A stretch of 64,000 bases of DNA from Candidatus Marivariicella framensis (GCA_905182735.1 CAJJCT010000003.1:1-64000), one strand, 5' to 3'. Counted from the stretch's first letter, positions 45,990 through 55,617 are shown. The notes: generated from the sequence alone by a model not told the origin. Translations and numbers: made by a program.

Positions 45990-47309
45990 TTACCCGAAAA
46001 TTGCACGATAAACATCATTTCCATTTGCATATAAAACTAAAGACATCAATAAGAAAAATCCAAATACTTGTGCATATTCCATGAATTTATCATTTGGCTT
46101 TCTGCCTGAGACTAGCTCATAAAGTAAAAACATAACATGTCCTCCATCAAGAGCTGGAATTGGTAATAGATTCATAAATGCCAATATGATAGAAATTAGT
46201 GCTGTACTTTCCCAGAAACCCCGCCAGTCCCATGTTGGAGGAAATAGCCCCCCAATTGAAGCAAATCCTCCAAGTTGTGATGCTCCTTTTTTGGAAAACA
46301 CATATTTAAATTGTGAAACATAGTCTAAAAGAGTCCAATAAGCTTTTTGATAGCCTCTAGAAATACTTTCTGACATTGTGAAGCTTAGTTGAGTGGGAGT
46401 AATAACAGGAATCTTAAGACCTACCCCAATCGTATTGTCATCTCTTAAGCTTATTGTTTTTGAAATAACCCTACCTTTTCTTTTAACGTCGAGAACCACT
46501 GATTTTGAACTACTTTCTTTAACTAATTTTGTAAAATCTTGCCATTTAATGATTGATGTTCCATTTACTGATAAAATCAAATCTTCTGAAATTAAATTTG
46601 CTTTTTGTGCTGGAGAATTTGGTTCAATCGAATCAATAATAGGTTGAACTAAAGCAGTAAAAGGTAACATATTTCCTGTCTCAAACATTTGAACTCCTAT
46701 ATTCTCAGGAATAGTTAAAATTTCATTTTTTCCATCAAAGTGCTCAACCTTAACACTTGAAACATTTCTTAAAAACAAATATTTAGAAATATCAGCTATG
46801 TTTTCAAGATCATTCCCATTTACCTCTAAAATTTTATCTCCATCTTTAAACCCGTATGGTTTCATAATTTCAGCTACTTCATAGCCTCCGGGTAAATCTT
46901 CATTTGTTATTATAGTTTTTCCCCAAATGAAAGCAACCATCATATAAATTAAAAATCCAAGAATAAGATTAACGGTAACCCCACCTAGCATTATAATTAA
47001 TCGCTGCCAAGCTGGCTTTGATCTAAATTCCCATGGTTCAGGATCTTTATTTAAATGTTCGGTGTCCATACTTTCATCTATCATTCCCGCTATTTTAACA
47101 TAGCCACCTAAAGGAAGCCAACCAATACCGTATTCAGTTTCCCCAATTTTTTTCTTAAACAATGAGAATTTAATATCAAAAAATAAATAAAATTTCTCTA
47201 CTCGGGTCTTGAATAATTTTGCTGGTATAAAATGCCCTAACTCATGTAAAACGATAAGTATCGATAGACTTAAAAGTAGTTGAGACCCTTTAATAAAAAA
47301 TAAACTCAT
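45990..47309 (-). CDS. rseP: RIP metalloprotease RseP (site-2 protease)
   Basis: This 439-residue polytopic membrane protease has the zinc motif HELGH in the first helix (H22, E23, H26) and the third ligand in the LPIPALDGGH motif near the C-terminus. One or two PDZ domains lie between (about residues 130-310; NSPAQKANLISEDLILSVNG is the clearest). RseP cleaves anti-sigma factors and remnant signal peptides within the membrane. A full-consensus promoter lies upstream at 47328-47356. The neighbouring SCO1 gene is divergent, so it is not an operon partner. Confidence 0.95.
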   Translation of the reverse strand: MSLFFIKGSQLLLSLSILIVLHELGHFIPAKLFKTRVEKFYLFFDIKFSLFKKKIGETEYGIGWLPLGGYVKIAGMIDESMDTEHLNKDPEPWEFRSKPAWQRLIIMLGGVTVNLILGFLIYMMVAFIWGKTIITNEDLPGGYEVAEIMKPYGFKDGDKILEVNGNDLENIADISKYLFLRNVSSVKVEHFDGKNEILTIPENIGVQMFETGNMLPFTALVQPIIDSIEPNSPAQKANLISEDLILSVNGTSIIKWQDFTKLVKESSSKSVVLDVKRKGRVISKTISLRDDNTIGVGLKIPVITPTQLSFTMSESISRGYQKAYWTLLDYVSQFKYVFSKKGASQLGGFASIGGLFPPTWDWRGFWESTALISIILAFMNLLPIPALDGGHVMFLLYELVSGRKPNDKFMEYAQVFGFFLLMSLVLYANGNDVYRAIFG

Positions 47310-47327
47310 GTAAAATTAATTTGGGCC

Positions 47328-47356
47328 CAAAATTAGTGTTTTTTAATTGACCACAA
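47328..47356 (-). promoter_or_regulatory. Promoter of rseP (TTG, N18, TAATTTTG)
   Basis: On the minus strand TTG (47356-47354) is followed after 18 nt by TAATTTTG (47335-47328), a full match to the Bacteroidetes consensus. The -7 box ends 18 bp before the rseP start codon. Confidence 0.65.
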
Positions 47357-47402
47357 AAATCTCATATCTCTTAAATAATAGTTTATCGATATTGCTTTTA
47401 TG

Positions 47403-47410
47403 TATCTTTG
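47403..47410 (+). promoter_or_regulatory. -7 box (TATCTTTG) for the SCO1/SenC gene
   Basis: TATCTTTG matches TAnnTTTG and lies 26 bp before the likely TTG start at 47437. No TTG -33 element stands at the normal distance. Confidence 0.4.
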
Positions 47411-47436
47411 TAATCATTAAGATTAATTCATAAAAA

Positions 47437-48114
47437 TTGAAAAGTTTTTTTTTAAAATACAAAGTCTTCTTATCTGTATTTTCATTTATATGTATAATAA
47501 TTTTGATGTTGTTTTATGATGCATTAAAACCAAAAAGAATTTTACCAATCTATAGCCCTGCAATGGTTAATTTTGAGCTTGTAGATAGTAGTATGCAGCA
47601 TGTAAAAAAATTTCATAGAATAGCTGACTTTAAACTTAAAAATCAAAATAATAAATGGGTAACTCAAAATACATTTGAAAATAAGATTTACGTAGCTGAT
47701 TTTTTCTTCACTACATGTCCCTCAATATGTCCGATAATGACAGAAAACATGTCGGTTATTCAAAATACTTTTAAAAATGATTCTTCAGTTCTACTTTTAT
47801 CACACTCCGTTACTCCTAAAATAGATTCAGTAGCTCAATTAAAAAAATATGCATTAGAAAAGGGAATCATTGATGAGAAATGGCATTTAGTAACAGGACC
47901 AAAAAAAGAAATTTATGATTTGGCTCGACAATCTTATCTAGCTGTTAAAACAAATGTTGATGGTAACTTATATGATATGATCCATACAGAAAATTTTATT
48001 TTAATAGACCCAGATAAAAGAATTAGAGGATTTTATGATGGCACAGTAAAGGAGGATATGAAAGAAATACAAAATGACATACTTAACCTAAAAGCCGAAT
48101 ATTCAATTAATTAA
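47437..48114 (+). CDS. SCO1/SenC copper chaperone-like thioredoxin-fold protein
   Basis: The 225-residue protein is membrane-anchored by one N-terminal helix (about residues 10-28). It starts at TTG 47437; a later ATG at 47506 would remove most of the helix, so I prefer TTG. The SCO copper-binding CxxxC is in FFTTCPSICPIM (C94 and C98 or so), and the distal His is in DMIHTENFILID (about 183). SCO proteins deliver copper to the CuA site of cytochrome oxidase or act as thiol reductants. It is followed by feoA (about 57 bp), with a separate -7 box between. Confidence 0.92.
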   Translation: MKSFFLKYKVFLSVFSFICIIILMLFYDALKPKRILPIYSPAMVNFELVDSSMQHVKKFHRIADFKLKNQNNKWVTQNTFENKIYVADFFFTTCPSICPIMTENMSVIQNTFKNDSSVLLLSHSVTPKIDSVAQLKKYALEKGIIDEKWHLVTGPKKEIYDLARQSYLAVKTNVDGNLYDMIHTENFILIDPDKRIRGFYDGTVKEDMKEIQNDILNLKAEYSIN

Positions 48115-48140
48115 ATTCATACTTAAGAAATAAAAATAAC

Positions 48141-48148
48141 TATTTTTG
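48141..48148 (+). promoter_or_regulatory. -7 box (TATTTTTG) for feoAB
   Basis: TATTTTTG fits TAnnTTTG and lies 22 bp before the feoA ATG at 48171. No TTG -33 element is apparent and no ferric-uptake-regulator box is clearly visible. Confidence 0.4.
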
Positions 48149-48170
48149 TTTCCTTGAAACTTAAAAAAAA

Positions 48171-48407
48171 ATGAAATCTTTAGACAAATTGGTGCCTGGA
48201 GAAAAGGGTGTAATAATTCAATTTGAAACTGCCAATTTGCCTTTGAAGTTGATAGAAATGGGATGCCTTCCCGGGAATGAGGTTGAATTACTTTACCTAG
48301 CTCCATTCAATGACCCATTGTATCTTAAAGTTGATGGAACTCATATTGCTATAAGAAAAGACTTAGCGTGTCAAATTTTTATTGATTCAATTAAAGAATA
48401 TGATTAA
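48171..48407 (+). CDS. feoA: FeoA ferrous iron transport accessory protein
   Basis: This 78-residue cytoplasmic protein is a single SH3-like FeoA domain: LDKLVPGEKGVIIQFE, LPLKLIEMGCLPGNEVELLYLAPF, YLKVDGTHIAIRKDLACQIFI. FeoA is thought to bind the FeoB G-domain and regulate it. It overlaps the feoB ATG at 48400 by 8 bp, and the three genes feoA, feoB and the Cys-rich partner are a compact operon. Confidence 0.95.
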   Translation: MKSLDKLVPGEKGVIIQFETANLPLKLIEMGCLPGNEVELLYLAPFNDPLYLKVDGTHIAIRKDLACQIFIDSIKEYD

Positions 48408-50496
48408 GTCTATAAATGTTGCTTTAATTGGAAATCCAAATACGGGCAAAACTTCTGTGTTTAATAAATTGACAGGTCTTAATCAAAAGGTTGGAAATTA
48501 TCCTGGAATAACTGTCGAGAAAAAAGAAGGCTATTGCACTTTAGATAGAATGACTAAAGCACATTTAATAGATCTTCCAGGAACATATAGTGTAAATGCT
48601 TCATCAATAGACGAAAGCATTGTTCTTGAATTATTAATGAATAAAAACAATCGTGATTATCCAGATGTTGCTGTTGTCATTACAGATGTAGAAAATTTAA
48701 AAAGAAATCTATTATTATTTACTCAGGTTAAGGATTTAAACATACCAGCAATCTTAGCTATAAATATGTCTGATCGAATGATTCGAAAGGGTATAAAAAT
48801 TGACATTGATTTATTAGAAAAAAAGCTGGACACTAAAGTTGCTTTAATTAGTGTTAGAGAAAATAAAGGTTTTGAAACACTCAAAGAATTATTGATTAAT
48901 TATAGAAGATTATCAAAGTCAAATTTTTTAGACCTTAAAAATATTGATAAGGAATATTTTAAAAATCTTCAAAAAGTATTTCCTAATGAGCAATTATACA
49001 AACTTTGGTTAGTAATTACTCAAGACACTAATTTTGGGGATATAGATAGAAATGAAATTAAAAACTTTAATGGTTTTTCAACCTATTCTGATCAAATAAT
49101 TAAAAGACTTCAACAACGGGAAACTATAAAAAGATATCAGGTAATTAATAGTATTTTAAAATCAACCTATTCTGTAAATATTAACAATGCGACTGATTTA
49201 AGAAGCCGTATAGATAGAGTATTGATTCATAAATTTTGGGGTTATGTTATTTTCTTTTTTTTGTTATTATTAATATTTCAATCTATATACGATTGGAGTA
49301 GCTATCCAATGGATTTTATTGATTCAACCTTCGCGTCCTTAAGTGATAGTGTTAAGAAAAATTTTCCTCCGGGATTATTCACTAATCTGATCTCTGAGGG
49401 AATTATTACTGGAATTGGAGGTATTGTTATTTTTATTCCACAAATTTCTTTTTTATTTTTTTTTATATCTATCCTAGAAGAATCGGGCTATATGAGTAGA
49501 GTCGTGTTTCTTATGGATAGAGGTCTCAGAAAGTTCGGTTTAAGCGGTAAAAGTGTAATTCCATTAATTTCTGGAACAGCTTGTGCTATTCCTGCTGTAA
49601 TGGCAACAAGAAATATAGAAAACTGGAAAGAAAGGCTTATAACAATACTAGTTACTCCATTTACAACCTGTGCAGCAAGACTCCCAGTGTATCTAATTAT
49701 CATAGCATTAGTTATTCCTGATCAGAGGTGGATGGGTATGAACATACAAGGAATAACTCTAATGGGTTTATATTTGTTAGGGTTTTTAACAGCACTTGTT
49801 TCTTCTTCTATTTTGACAAAGGTTCTTAAGATAAATCACAAAACTTATTTTGTTGTTGAGCTTCCAGATTATAAAATGCCTTTGCTAGGAAATGTGTTTA
49901 TTAACGTTTTAGAAAAAGTTAAAGCATTTGTTTTTGAAGCTGGAAAAATTATTTTGTCAATTTCAATTATCTTATGGGGATTGGCTTCTTTTGGGCCTGG
50001 AGAGAATTTTAAAAATGCTGAAGAAATTGTGAAATCGAATCCTCGATCATCAGAATGGTCTTCAGAGGCTTTAGACTATCAAATTGGATCATATAAACTT
50101 GAACATTCTTACATTGGAATTATGGGAAAATCTATAACTCCAATCATAAGTCCATTAGGTTACGATTGGAAAATTGGAATAGCACTTATAACTTCATTTG
50201 CTGCGCGTGAAGTTTTTGTTGGAACCTTAGCTACGATTTATAGTGTTGGCCAAGAAAATGAAATGACAATTAAAGAAAAAATGAGAAGTGAATTAAAATC
50301 AAATGGTCAACCAATGTTTGATTTACCTACTGGAATTTCATTACTTCTTTTTTATGCATTTGCAATGCAATGTATGAGCACATTAGCTATTGTTCGCAGA
50401 GAGACAAATTCATGGAAATGGCCATTATTACAATTGGTGTCGATGACTTTAATTGCCTACCTTGCTGCATTAATAGCTTATCAAACATTATCATAA
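48400..50496 (+). CDS. feoB: FeoB ferrous iron transporter
   Basis: I prefer ATG 48400 (698 residues) over the TTG at 48382, since the G1 motif then sits in its normal place near residue 9. The N-terminal GTPase has G1 GNPNTGKTSVFN, G3 DLPGTYS, G4 AINMSD and G5 SVRENKG. The membrane part has two Gate motifs (SGTACAIPAVMATRNIENWKERL, FAAREVFVGTLATIY) characteristic of FeoB. It imports Fe(II) across the inner membrane in a GTP-dependent way. Translation is probably coupled to feoA by the 8-bp overlap and to the next gene by TAATG. Confidence 0.95.
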   Translation: MIKSINVALIGNPNTGKTSVFNKLTGLNQKVGNYPGITVEKKEGYCTLDRMTKAHLIDLPGTYSVNASSIDESIVLELLMNKNNRDYPDVAVVITDVENLKRNLLLFTQVKDLNIPAILAINMSDRMIRKGIKIDIDLLEKKLDTKVALISVRENKGFETLKELLINYRRLSKSNFLDLKNIDKEYFKNLQKVFPNEQLYKLWLVITQDTNFGDIDRNEIKNFNGFSTYSDQIIKRLQQRETIKRYQVINSILKSTYSVNINNATDLRSRIDRVLIHKFWGYVIFFFLLLLIFQSIYDWSSYPMDFIDSTFASLSDSVKKNFPPGLFTNLISEGIITGIGGIVIFIPQISFLFFFISILEESGYMSRVVFLMDRGLRKFGLSGKSVIPLISGTACAIPAVMATRNIENWKERLITILVTPFTTCAARLPVYLIIIALVIPDQRWMGMNIQGITLMGLYLLGFLTALVSSSILTKVLKINHKTYFVVELPDYKMPLLGNVFINVLEKVKAFVFEAGKIILSISIILWGLASFGPGENFKNAEEIVKSNPRSSEWSSEALDYQIGSYKLEHSYIGIMGKSITPIISPLGYDWKIGIALITSFAAREVFVGTLATIYSVGQENEMTIKEKMRSELKSNGQPMFDLPTGISLLLFYAFAMQCMSTLAIVRRETNSWKWPLLQLVSMTLIAYLAALIAYQTLS

Positions 50497-50621
50497 TGGT
50501 ATATTTTCAGGGTTTTATGGTCTTGATAGCTGGTTTTTTTTCATTAAGATATGTTATAAAAAGTCTTTTTTATAGATCAAAAAATGATAAGGACTGTGGC
50601 CCAGATTGTGGATGTCACTAA
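50496..50621 (+). CDS. FeoB-associated Cys-rich membrane protein
   Basis: I place the start at ATG 50496, overlapping the feoB stop as TAATG, giving 41 residues. A start in feoB (83 residues) would read through unrelated frame. One membrane helix (MVYFQGFMVLIAGFFSLRYVI) is followed by a basic segment and a Cys-rich end (DKDCGPDCGCH). This matches the FeoB-associated Cys-rich family found after feoB in Bacteroidota. The Cys cluster may handle iron. Its last 4 bp overlap the convergent aminopeptidase P gene. Confidence 0.88.
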   Translation: MVYFQGFMVLIAGFFSLRYVIKSLFYRSKNDKDCGPDCGCH

Positions 50622-51913
50622 TTTTTATTCATTAAATCTTCAATCTCTTCAATTTCTATAGGAATTTTTTCCATTAAATTTTTAGGTTCACCATTTTCCT
50701 GAACAACAACATCGTCTTCTAGTCTTACACCAAATCCCTCTTCAGGGATATAAATTCCGGGTTCAACTGTAAAAACCATATTTGCTTTAAGAGGGTCTTG
50801 TAAAAGGCCATAATCATGAGTGTCAAGGCCGATATGATGTGAGGTTCCGTGCATAAAATATCTTTTATATGCCGGTAAGTCAGACTCTTGATTTTGAAGA
50901 TCAGCTTTATCAAGCAAACCAAGTTTTAGTAGTTCAGCTGTCATGATTTCTCCAACCTCAACATGATACTCCTCCCAATATGCTCCAGGAATTAATAATT
51001 TAGTTGCCTTTTTCTTAACAGTTAAAACCGAATTATAAACTGCTTTTTGACGATCATTGAACTTTCCTGACACTGGCAATGTTCGGGTTAAATCACTTGA
51101 GTAATTACCATATTCAGCTGCAACATCTAAAAGAATTAATTCTCCATCTTCACACTGGTTGTTATTTTTAATATAATGAAGGATATTTGCGTTTTTACCT
51201 GAGGCAATTATTGGCGTATATGCAAACCCCTTAGATTTATTTTTCATAAACTCATGAGCCAATTCAGCCTCAATTTCATACTCCCAAATTCCTGGTTTAA
51301 TAAAACTAAATAACCTTCTTATGCCTTTTTCTGTAATATTACAGGCTATTTGAATTTGTTTAATTTCTTCAGCTGACTTCACAGATCTTAATTTCTGTAA
51401 AATAGGATTACTTTTCGCGACATTATGGGCAGGATATTTTTTTTTCGCCCATTCTATAAATCTATCTTCTCTTGTTTGAGTTTCAACAGAAGCCCTGTAA
51501 TGTTCATTGGTGTTAAAGTAAAATAATTCAGATTGAGTGGTCAATTTAAAAAACATATTCTCAAAATCTGAAATCCATAAAATTGTTTCAATACCAGATA
51601 ACTTATTTGCTTGTGTTTTAGATAATTTTTCACCTTCCCAAACGGCAATATGATCATTGGTCTCCTTAATGAATAGTATTTCTCTGTGTCTTGGATTTTT
51701 TGCTTCTGGAAAAAGCAATAAAATTGTTTCTTCTTGATCAATACCAGTTAGATAAAAAAGATCTCTATGCTGAGCAAAGGGAAGAGTGCTGTCTGCACTA
51801 ATTGGATAGATATCATTAGAGTTAAAAACTGCAAGTCCAAGAGAATCAAGATTATTTGAAAAATTAGCTCTATTTTTTTTATAAACGGATGATGAAATAG
51901 GGGTGTAGCGCAT
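50618..51913 (-). CDS. Aminopeptidase P (Xaa-Pro aminopeptidase, M24B)
   Basis: This 431-residue cytoplasmic metallopeptidase has an N-terminal AMP_N domain (RDLFYLTGIDQEETILLLFP) and a pita-bread M24 domain. The metal ligands are Asp and Asp in LLDVAAEYGNYSSDLTRTLP, His in HGTSHHIGLDTHD, Glu in FTVEPGIYIP, and Glu in GVRLEDDVVV. It removes N-terminal residues that precede proline. It is monocistronic or first in its transcript; its 3' end overlaps the Cys-rich Feo gene by 4 bp tail-to-tail. Confidence 0.95.
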   Translation of the reverse strand: MRYTPISSSVYKKNRANFSNNLDSLGLAVFNSNDIYPISADSTLPFAQHRDLFYLTGIDQEETILLLFPEAKNPRHREILFIKETNDHIAVWEGEKLSKTQANKLSGIETILWISDFENMFFKLTTQSELFYFNTNEHYRASVETQTREDRFIEWAKKKYPAHNVAKSNPILQKLRSVKSAEEIKQIQIACNITEKGIRRLFSFIKPGIWEYEIEAELAHEFMKNKSKGFAYTPIIASGKNANILHYIKNNNQCEDGELILLDVAAEYGNYSSDLTRTLPVSGKFNDRQKAVYNSVLTVKKKATKLLIPGAYWEEYHVEVGEIMTAELLKLGLLDKADLQNQESDLPAYKRYFMHGTSHHIGLDTHDYGLLQDPLKANMVFTVEPGIYIPEEGFGVRLEDDVVVQENGEPKNLMEKIPIEIEEIEDLMNKN

Positions 51914-52005
51914 TTATAATTATTTATTAACGAAGATAATGGGTTTTAAATAAACATTTACCAGTCATTTTTTTACTAATTTAACAAATAATAGAAATTA
52001 CAATT

Positions 52006-54834
52006 ATGATAAAAAAAATTATTTTCATTTCGCTCTTAAGTGGTTTACTGTTCTCCCAAGTCAAACCTATTGCATTAGACACATATGAATCAAGTAAATT
52101 TCATTTATTAAATCAAAAAGATTCAAGATTTAAAAATATACACTTTGCAGCTATAGGTCCTGCAATTATGAGCGGTAGAGTTGTTGCTTTAGCTGTTAAT
52201 CCTAAAGAATCCTCGGAGTTTTATGTAGCGTATGCATCTGGAGGGATATGGCACACAAAAGATAATGGAATTAGTTTTACTCCAATAATGAATAATGCTC
52301 CAACACAAAATGTTGGAGAGATTTCAATGCACTGGCCTTCAAATACATTATGGGTTGGAACAGGAGAAAACAACTCCTCTAGATCCTCATATGCAGGAAT
52401 TGGAATCTTGAGAACTAAAGATAATGGTAAAACATGGACTCATCACGGTTTATCTAACACCCATCATATAGGAAAAATAATAATAAATCCCGATGATCCA
52501 AAACACATAGTGGTTGGATCGACAGGCCCTCTATATTCTTTGAGTGAAGCACGCGGAATATATGTTTCAAAAGATGAAGGTGTTAATTGGAAAAAAACCC
52601 TGTATATCAACAACCAAACTGGTATAATTGATATGGCTCAATCTCTAAAAAATCCATTAATAATTTTTGCAACCTCTTGGGAAAAAGATCGAAAAGCATG
52701 GAATTTTAAGGGTAATGGTTCTTCTTCTGGAATATATAAAAGTTTAGATTTTGGTGAGACCTGGCGATTAGTAAGTAAACCTAATAGTGGTTTTCCAAAT
52801 GGAAAGGGAGTTGGTAGAATAGGCTTAGCTGTATATGATAAGGATGTTATTTATGCTATACATGACAGTCAATTTAGAAGAGAAATTAATCAAGATTCTA
52901 GCAATTCATTATCAAAAGATGATTTCAAAATCATGAATAAATCAAACTTTTTATCAATGGACAACGACCTATTAAACAAATTCTTAAAAAACAAGGGTTT
53001 TCCAAAAAAACATACAGCTAAAAGTTTGAAAAAAATGATTCAAAATGGAAGTTTAAATCCTTTAGATTTATCAATGTATTTGGAAGATGCAAATACTCAG
53101 CTTTTTGACACTCCAGTTATAGGTCCTGAAGTATATAAAAGTGAAAATGGAGGCTTAACTTGGAAAAAAACTCATAAAGAATTTCTGGATGGAGTTTACA
53201 ATAGTTACGGGTATTATTTTGGCCATATTCATGTTGCTCCTAAAAATAAAAAAAAAATATATATCTATGGGGTTCCACTTTTAACTTCTGATGATGGGGG
53301 AGAGACATTTTATTCTATTGGAAAAAACAATGTGCATTCAGATCATCATGCTTTATGGATCAATCCGGAAAAACCAGGACATTTAATTAATGGAAATGAC
53401 GGAGGGGTTAATATCACTTATGATGATGGTGTTAATTGGGTTAAAAATAATTCAACAAACGTAGGTCAGTTTTATTCTGTGAATGTAGATTATGAAACAC
53501 CATACAATGTATATGGAGGTCTTCAAGATAATGGTGTATGGAAAGGTGCAAACAATTCGATTGAAGATTCAAGATGGCAAGCTACTGGAAAAAACCCTTG
53601 GCAAAGGATTTTAGGAGGAGATGGAATGCAAGTGCAGATTGACAAAAGAAATTCAAATATCGTTTATACAGGTTATCAATTTGGAAATTACTTTAGACTA
53701 AACTTAGGTGATGGAGAAAGTCCATACAGAAAATCAATAAAGCCTAAACATGAATTAGGAGAATCTCCTTATCGTTATAATTGGCAAACACCAATCCTCT
53801 TATCTAAACACAATCAAGACATAGTTTACTTTGGAAGTAATAAACTACATCAATCATTTAATAAAGGAGATTCATGGAATCTAATTTCAGGGGATCTTAC
53901 ATTCGGAGGTAAAAAGGGAAATGTAGCTTACGGAACAATAACAACAATTTCAGAATCACCGTTTAAATTTGGTCTTTTATACACTGGAAGTGATGATGGA
54001 AAGGTGTCTTTGACTCTTAATGGTGGAGTAACTTGGGATATTATTGCTGAAAACTTACCCAAAGATTTATGGGTTAGCAGGGTGGTTGCATCTTCTCACA
54101 TTAAAAGCCGTGTGTATTTAACTTTTAACGGATACAGGAGTGATGATTTTAAATCATATGTATATGTAAGTAATGATTATGGAAAAACATGGGTCTCAAT
54201 AATAATGGGATTACCAGATAGCCCAGTAAATATAATTTATGAAGACCCAAAAAAGTCCAATATTTTATATTTAGGAAATGATATTGGGACATATATATCA
54301 TTAAATAATGGAAAAAATTGGGAAGCATTTCAAAAGGGACTAACAACTGCAGCTGTTCACGACTTAGTAGTTCAATCTGAGGCAAATGATTTAATAATAG
54401 GAACACACGGAAGATCAATTTTTAAAAGCAATATAGAATTAGTTCAATCACTTACTCCAGAAATATTAAATAAACCAATTCATTTATTTGAAATTAAACC
54501 TCTAAAGTTTTCCAAAAGATGGGGATCAAGAAGGGCTGTATGGTCAGACACCTATAAGCCATTTTTTAGATTCGCTATTTGGTCAAAATTAGCAGGAAAA
54601 TCTTTAGTAAGTATAAGGTCAAATAAGGGAATTCTTGTTTATGAAAAGGAAGTAATTTTAGATATTGGATTTAATGAAGTTGAATATAATTTATCAATCG
54701 ATAAAGAAGTAAAATCAAATAATAATAATTTCCATTTAGGAGATGATGGAACATATTATTTACCCATTGGAAGGTATAGTTTGAATGTCAAAAAACAAGG
54801 TAAAACACAAAGCAAATTCTTTAGCGTAAATTAA
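52006..54834 (+). CDS. Exported sortilin/BNR Asp-box propeller protein, paralogue 3
   Basis: The 942-residue protein has a signal peptide (ending GLLFSQ) and eleven Asp-box-like motifs, among them TKDNGKTWTHH, SKDEGVNWKKT, SLDFGETWRLV, SENGGLTWKKT, SFNKGDSWNLI, TLNGGVTWDII and SNDYGKTWVSI. It shares the block VHSDHHALWINP and YGGLQDNGVW with the two other paralogues. It has an extra insertion near residues 290-365 (SKDDFKIMNKS...DLSMYLEDANTQLF) and a shorter C-terminus, and it lacks the WxxDDL segment found after HGRS in the others. It stands apart from the island, upstream of sdhCAB. Confidence 0.85.
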   Translation: MIKKIIFISLLSGLLFSQVKPIALDTYESSKFHLLNQKDSRFKNIHFAAIGPAIMSGRVVALAVNPKESSEFYVAYASGGIWHTKDNGISFTPIMNNAPTQNVGEISMHWPSNTLWVGTGENNSSRSSYAGIGILRTKDNGKTWTHHGLSNTHHIGKIIINPDDPKHIVVGSTGPLYSLSEARGIYVSKDEGVNWKKTLYINNQTGIIDMAQSLKNPLIIFATSWEKDRKAWNFKGNGSSSGIYKSLDFGETWRLVSKPNSGFPNGKGVGRIGLAVYDKDVIYAIHDSQFRREINQDSSNSLSKDDFKIMNKSNFLSMDNDLLNKFLKNKGFPKKHTAKSLKKMIQNGSLNPLDLSMYLEDANTQLFDTPVIGPEVYKSENGGLTWKKTHKEFLDGVYNSYGYYFGHIHVAPKNKKKIYIYGVPLLTSDDGGETFYSIGKNNVHSDHHALWINPEKPGHLINGNDGGVNITYDDGVNWVKNNSTNVGQFYSVNVDYETPYNVYGGLQDNGVWKGANNSIEDSRWQATGKNPWQRILGGDGMQVQIDKRNSNIVYTGYQFGNYFRLNLGDGESPYRKSIKPKHELGESPYRYNWQTPILLSKHNQDIVYFGSNKLHQSFNKGDSWNLISGDLTFGGKKGNVAYGTITTISESPFKFGLLYTGSDDGKVSLTLNGGVTWDIIAENLPKDLWVSRVVASSHIKSRVYLTFNGYRSDDFKSYVYVSNDYGKTWVSIIMGLPDSPVNIIYEDPKKSNILYLGNDIGTYISLNNGKNWEAFQKGLTTAAVHDLVVQSEANDLIIGTHGRSIFKSNIELVQSLTPEILNKPIHLFEIKPLKFSKRWGSRRAVWSDTYKPFFRFAIWSKLAGKSLVSIRSNKGILVYEKEVILDIGFNEVEYNLSIDKEVKSNNNNFHLGDDGTYYLPIGRYSLNVKKQGKTQSKFFSVN

Positions 54835-54904
54835 AACATTTACTATCGTATTAAAATTATTAGCTTTTACCTTATAAAGATTCATTAAAAATAGCAAAAC
54901 AAGG

Positions 54905-54935
54905 TTGGTCGTCTAGTGATTGTGGCTTAATTTTG
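54905..54935 (+). promoter_or_regulatory. Promoter of sdhCAB (TTG, N20, TAATTTTG)
   Basis: TTG at 54905-54907 and TAATTTTG at 54928-54935 are 20 nt apart, a full consensus match. The sdhC ATG is 28 bp after the -7 box, suggesting a leader of about 22 nt. Confidence 0.7.
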
Positions 54936-54963
54936 TTTTGAAGAGTTTAATGTAATTTTCTGT

Positions 54964-55614
54964 ATGACTTTATCATCGATAGCAAGAAAGGTTGCCATGG
55001 CACTTTCTGGTTTGTTTTTAGTTTTTTTTCTTGCTCAACACTTTACTATAAATCTTACTTCTGTTTTCAGCGAAGAGATGTTTAACTCAATATCTCATTT
55101 TATGGGAACAAACCCTCTTGTTCAATTTATTTTGCAGCCTGTCTTGATTTTTGGAGTAGTGTTTCACTTTGTGATGGGTTTTATTTTAGAAATAAAAAAC
55201 AATAAAGCAAGAACTAATAATTATGAATCCTATAAAGGTTCTGAAAATGCAAATTGGATGTCAAGAAATATGATTTTTTCTGGCCTAGCTATTCTGTCGT
55301 TTTTAGTTTTACATTTTTATGATTTTTGGGTTCCAGAAATGAATTATAAATATATAGAAGTTCTTCCAGATGATCCAAATCGTTATTATGGAGAACTGGT
55401 TCATAAATTTCAAAGCCCTTATAGAGTTGTCTTTTATTCAATTTCTTTTGTTTTTTTAGCCCTTCACTTATTTCATGGATTTAGTTCTGCTTTTCAATCA
55501 GTTGGCTTCAATAATAAATTCATGATAGGAGTGAAAAAGTTTACAATAGCTTTTTCTTTTATAATTCCGTTAGGATTTGTTTTTATTGCAATATTTCATC
55601 ATTTAAACGGATAA
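54964..55614 (+). CDS. sdhC: Succinate dehydrogenase cytochrome b subunit
   Basis: This 216-residue membrane protein has five helices and the single-subunit b558 type of Bacteroidota. Haem-ligand candidates are His in FLAQHFTINL, VFHFVMGFIL, VLHFYDFW, LALHLFHGF and IFHHLNG. KKVAMALSGLFLVLF-like opening (ARKVAMALSGLFLVFF) is typical. It anchors the SdhAB catalytic unit and passes electrons to menaquinone. It is the first gene of sdhCAB and lies 3 bp from sdhA. Confidence 0.95.
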   Translation: MTLSSIARKVAMALSGLFLVFFLAQHFTINLTSVFSEEMFNSISHFMGTNPLVQFILQPVLIFGVVFHFVMGFILEIKNNKARTNNYESYKGSENANWMSRNMIFSGLAILSFLVLHFYDFWVPEMNYKYIEVLPDDPNRYYGELVHKFQSPYRVVFYSISFVFLALHLFHGFSSAFQSVGFNNKFMIGVKKFTIAFSFIIPLGFVFIAIFHHLNG

Positions 55615-55617
55615 ACT

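Noticed and set aside
50370-50621. 83-residue start of the Feo Cys-rich gene
   Set aside because: It begins deep inside feoB in another frame; ATG 50496 gives the normal 41-residue family form.
54835-54963. Possible small RNA between the propeller gene and sdhC
   Set aside because: No tRNA-like or conserved RNA structure is visible; a promoter explains the region.
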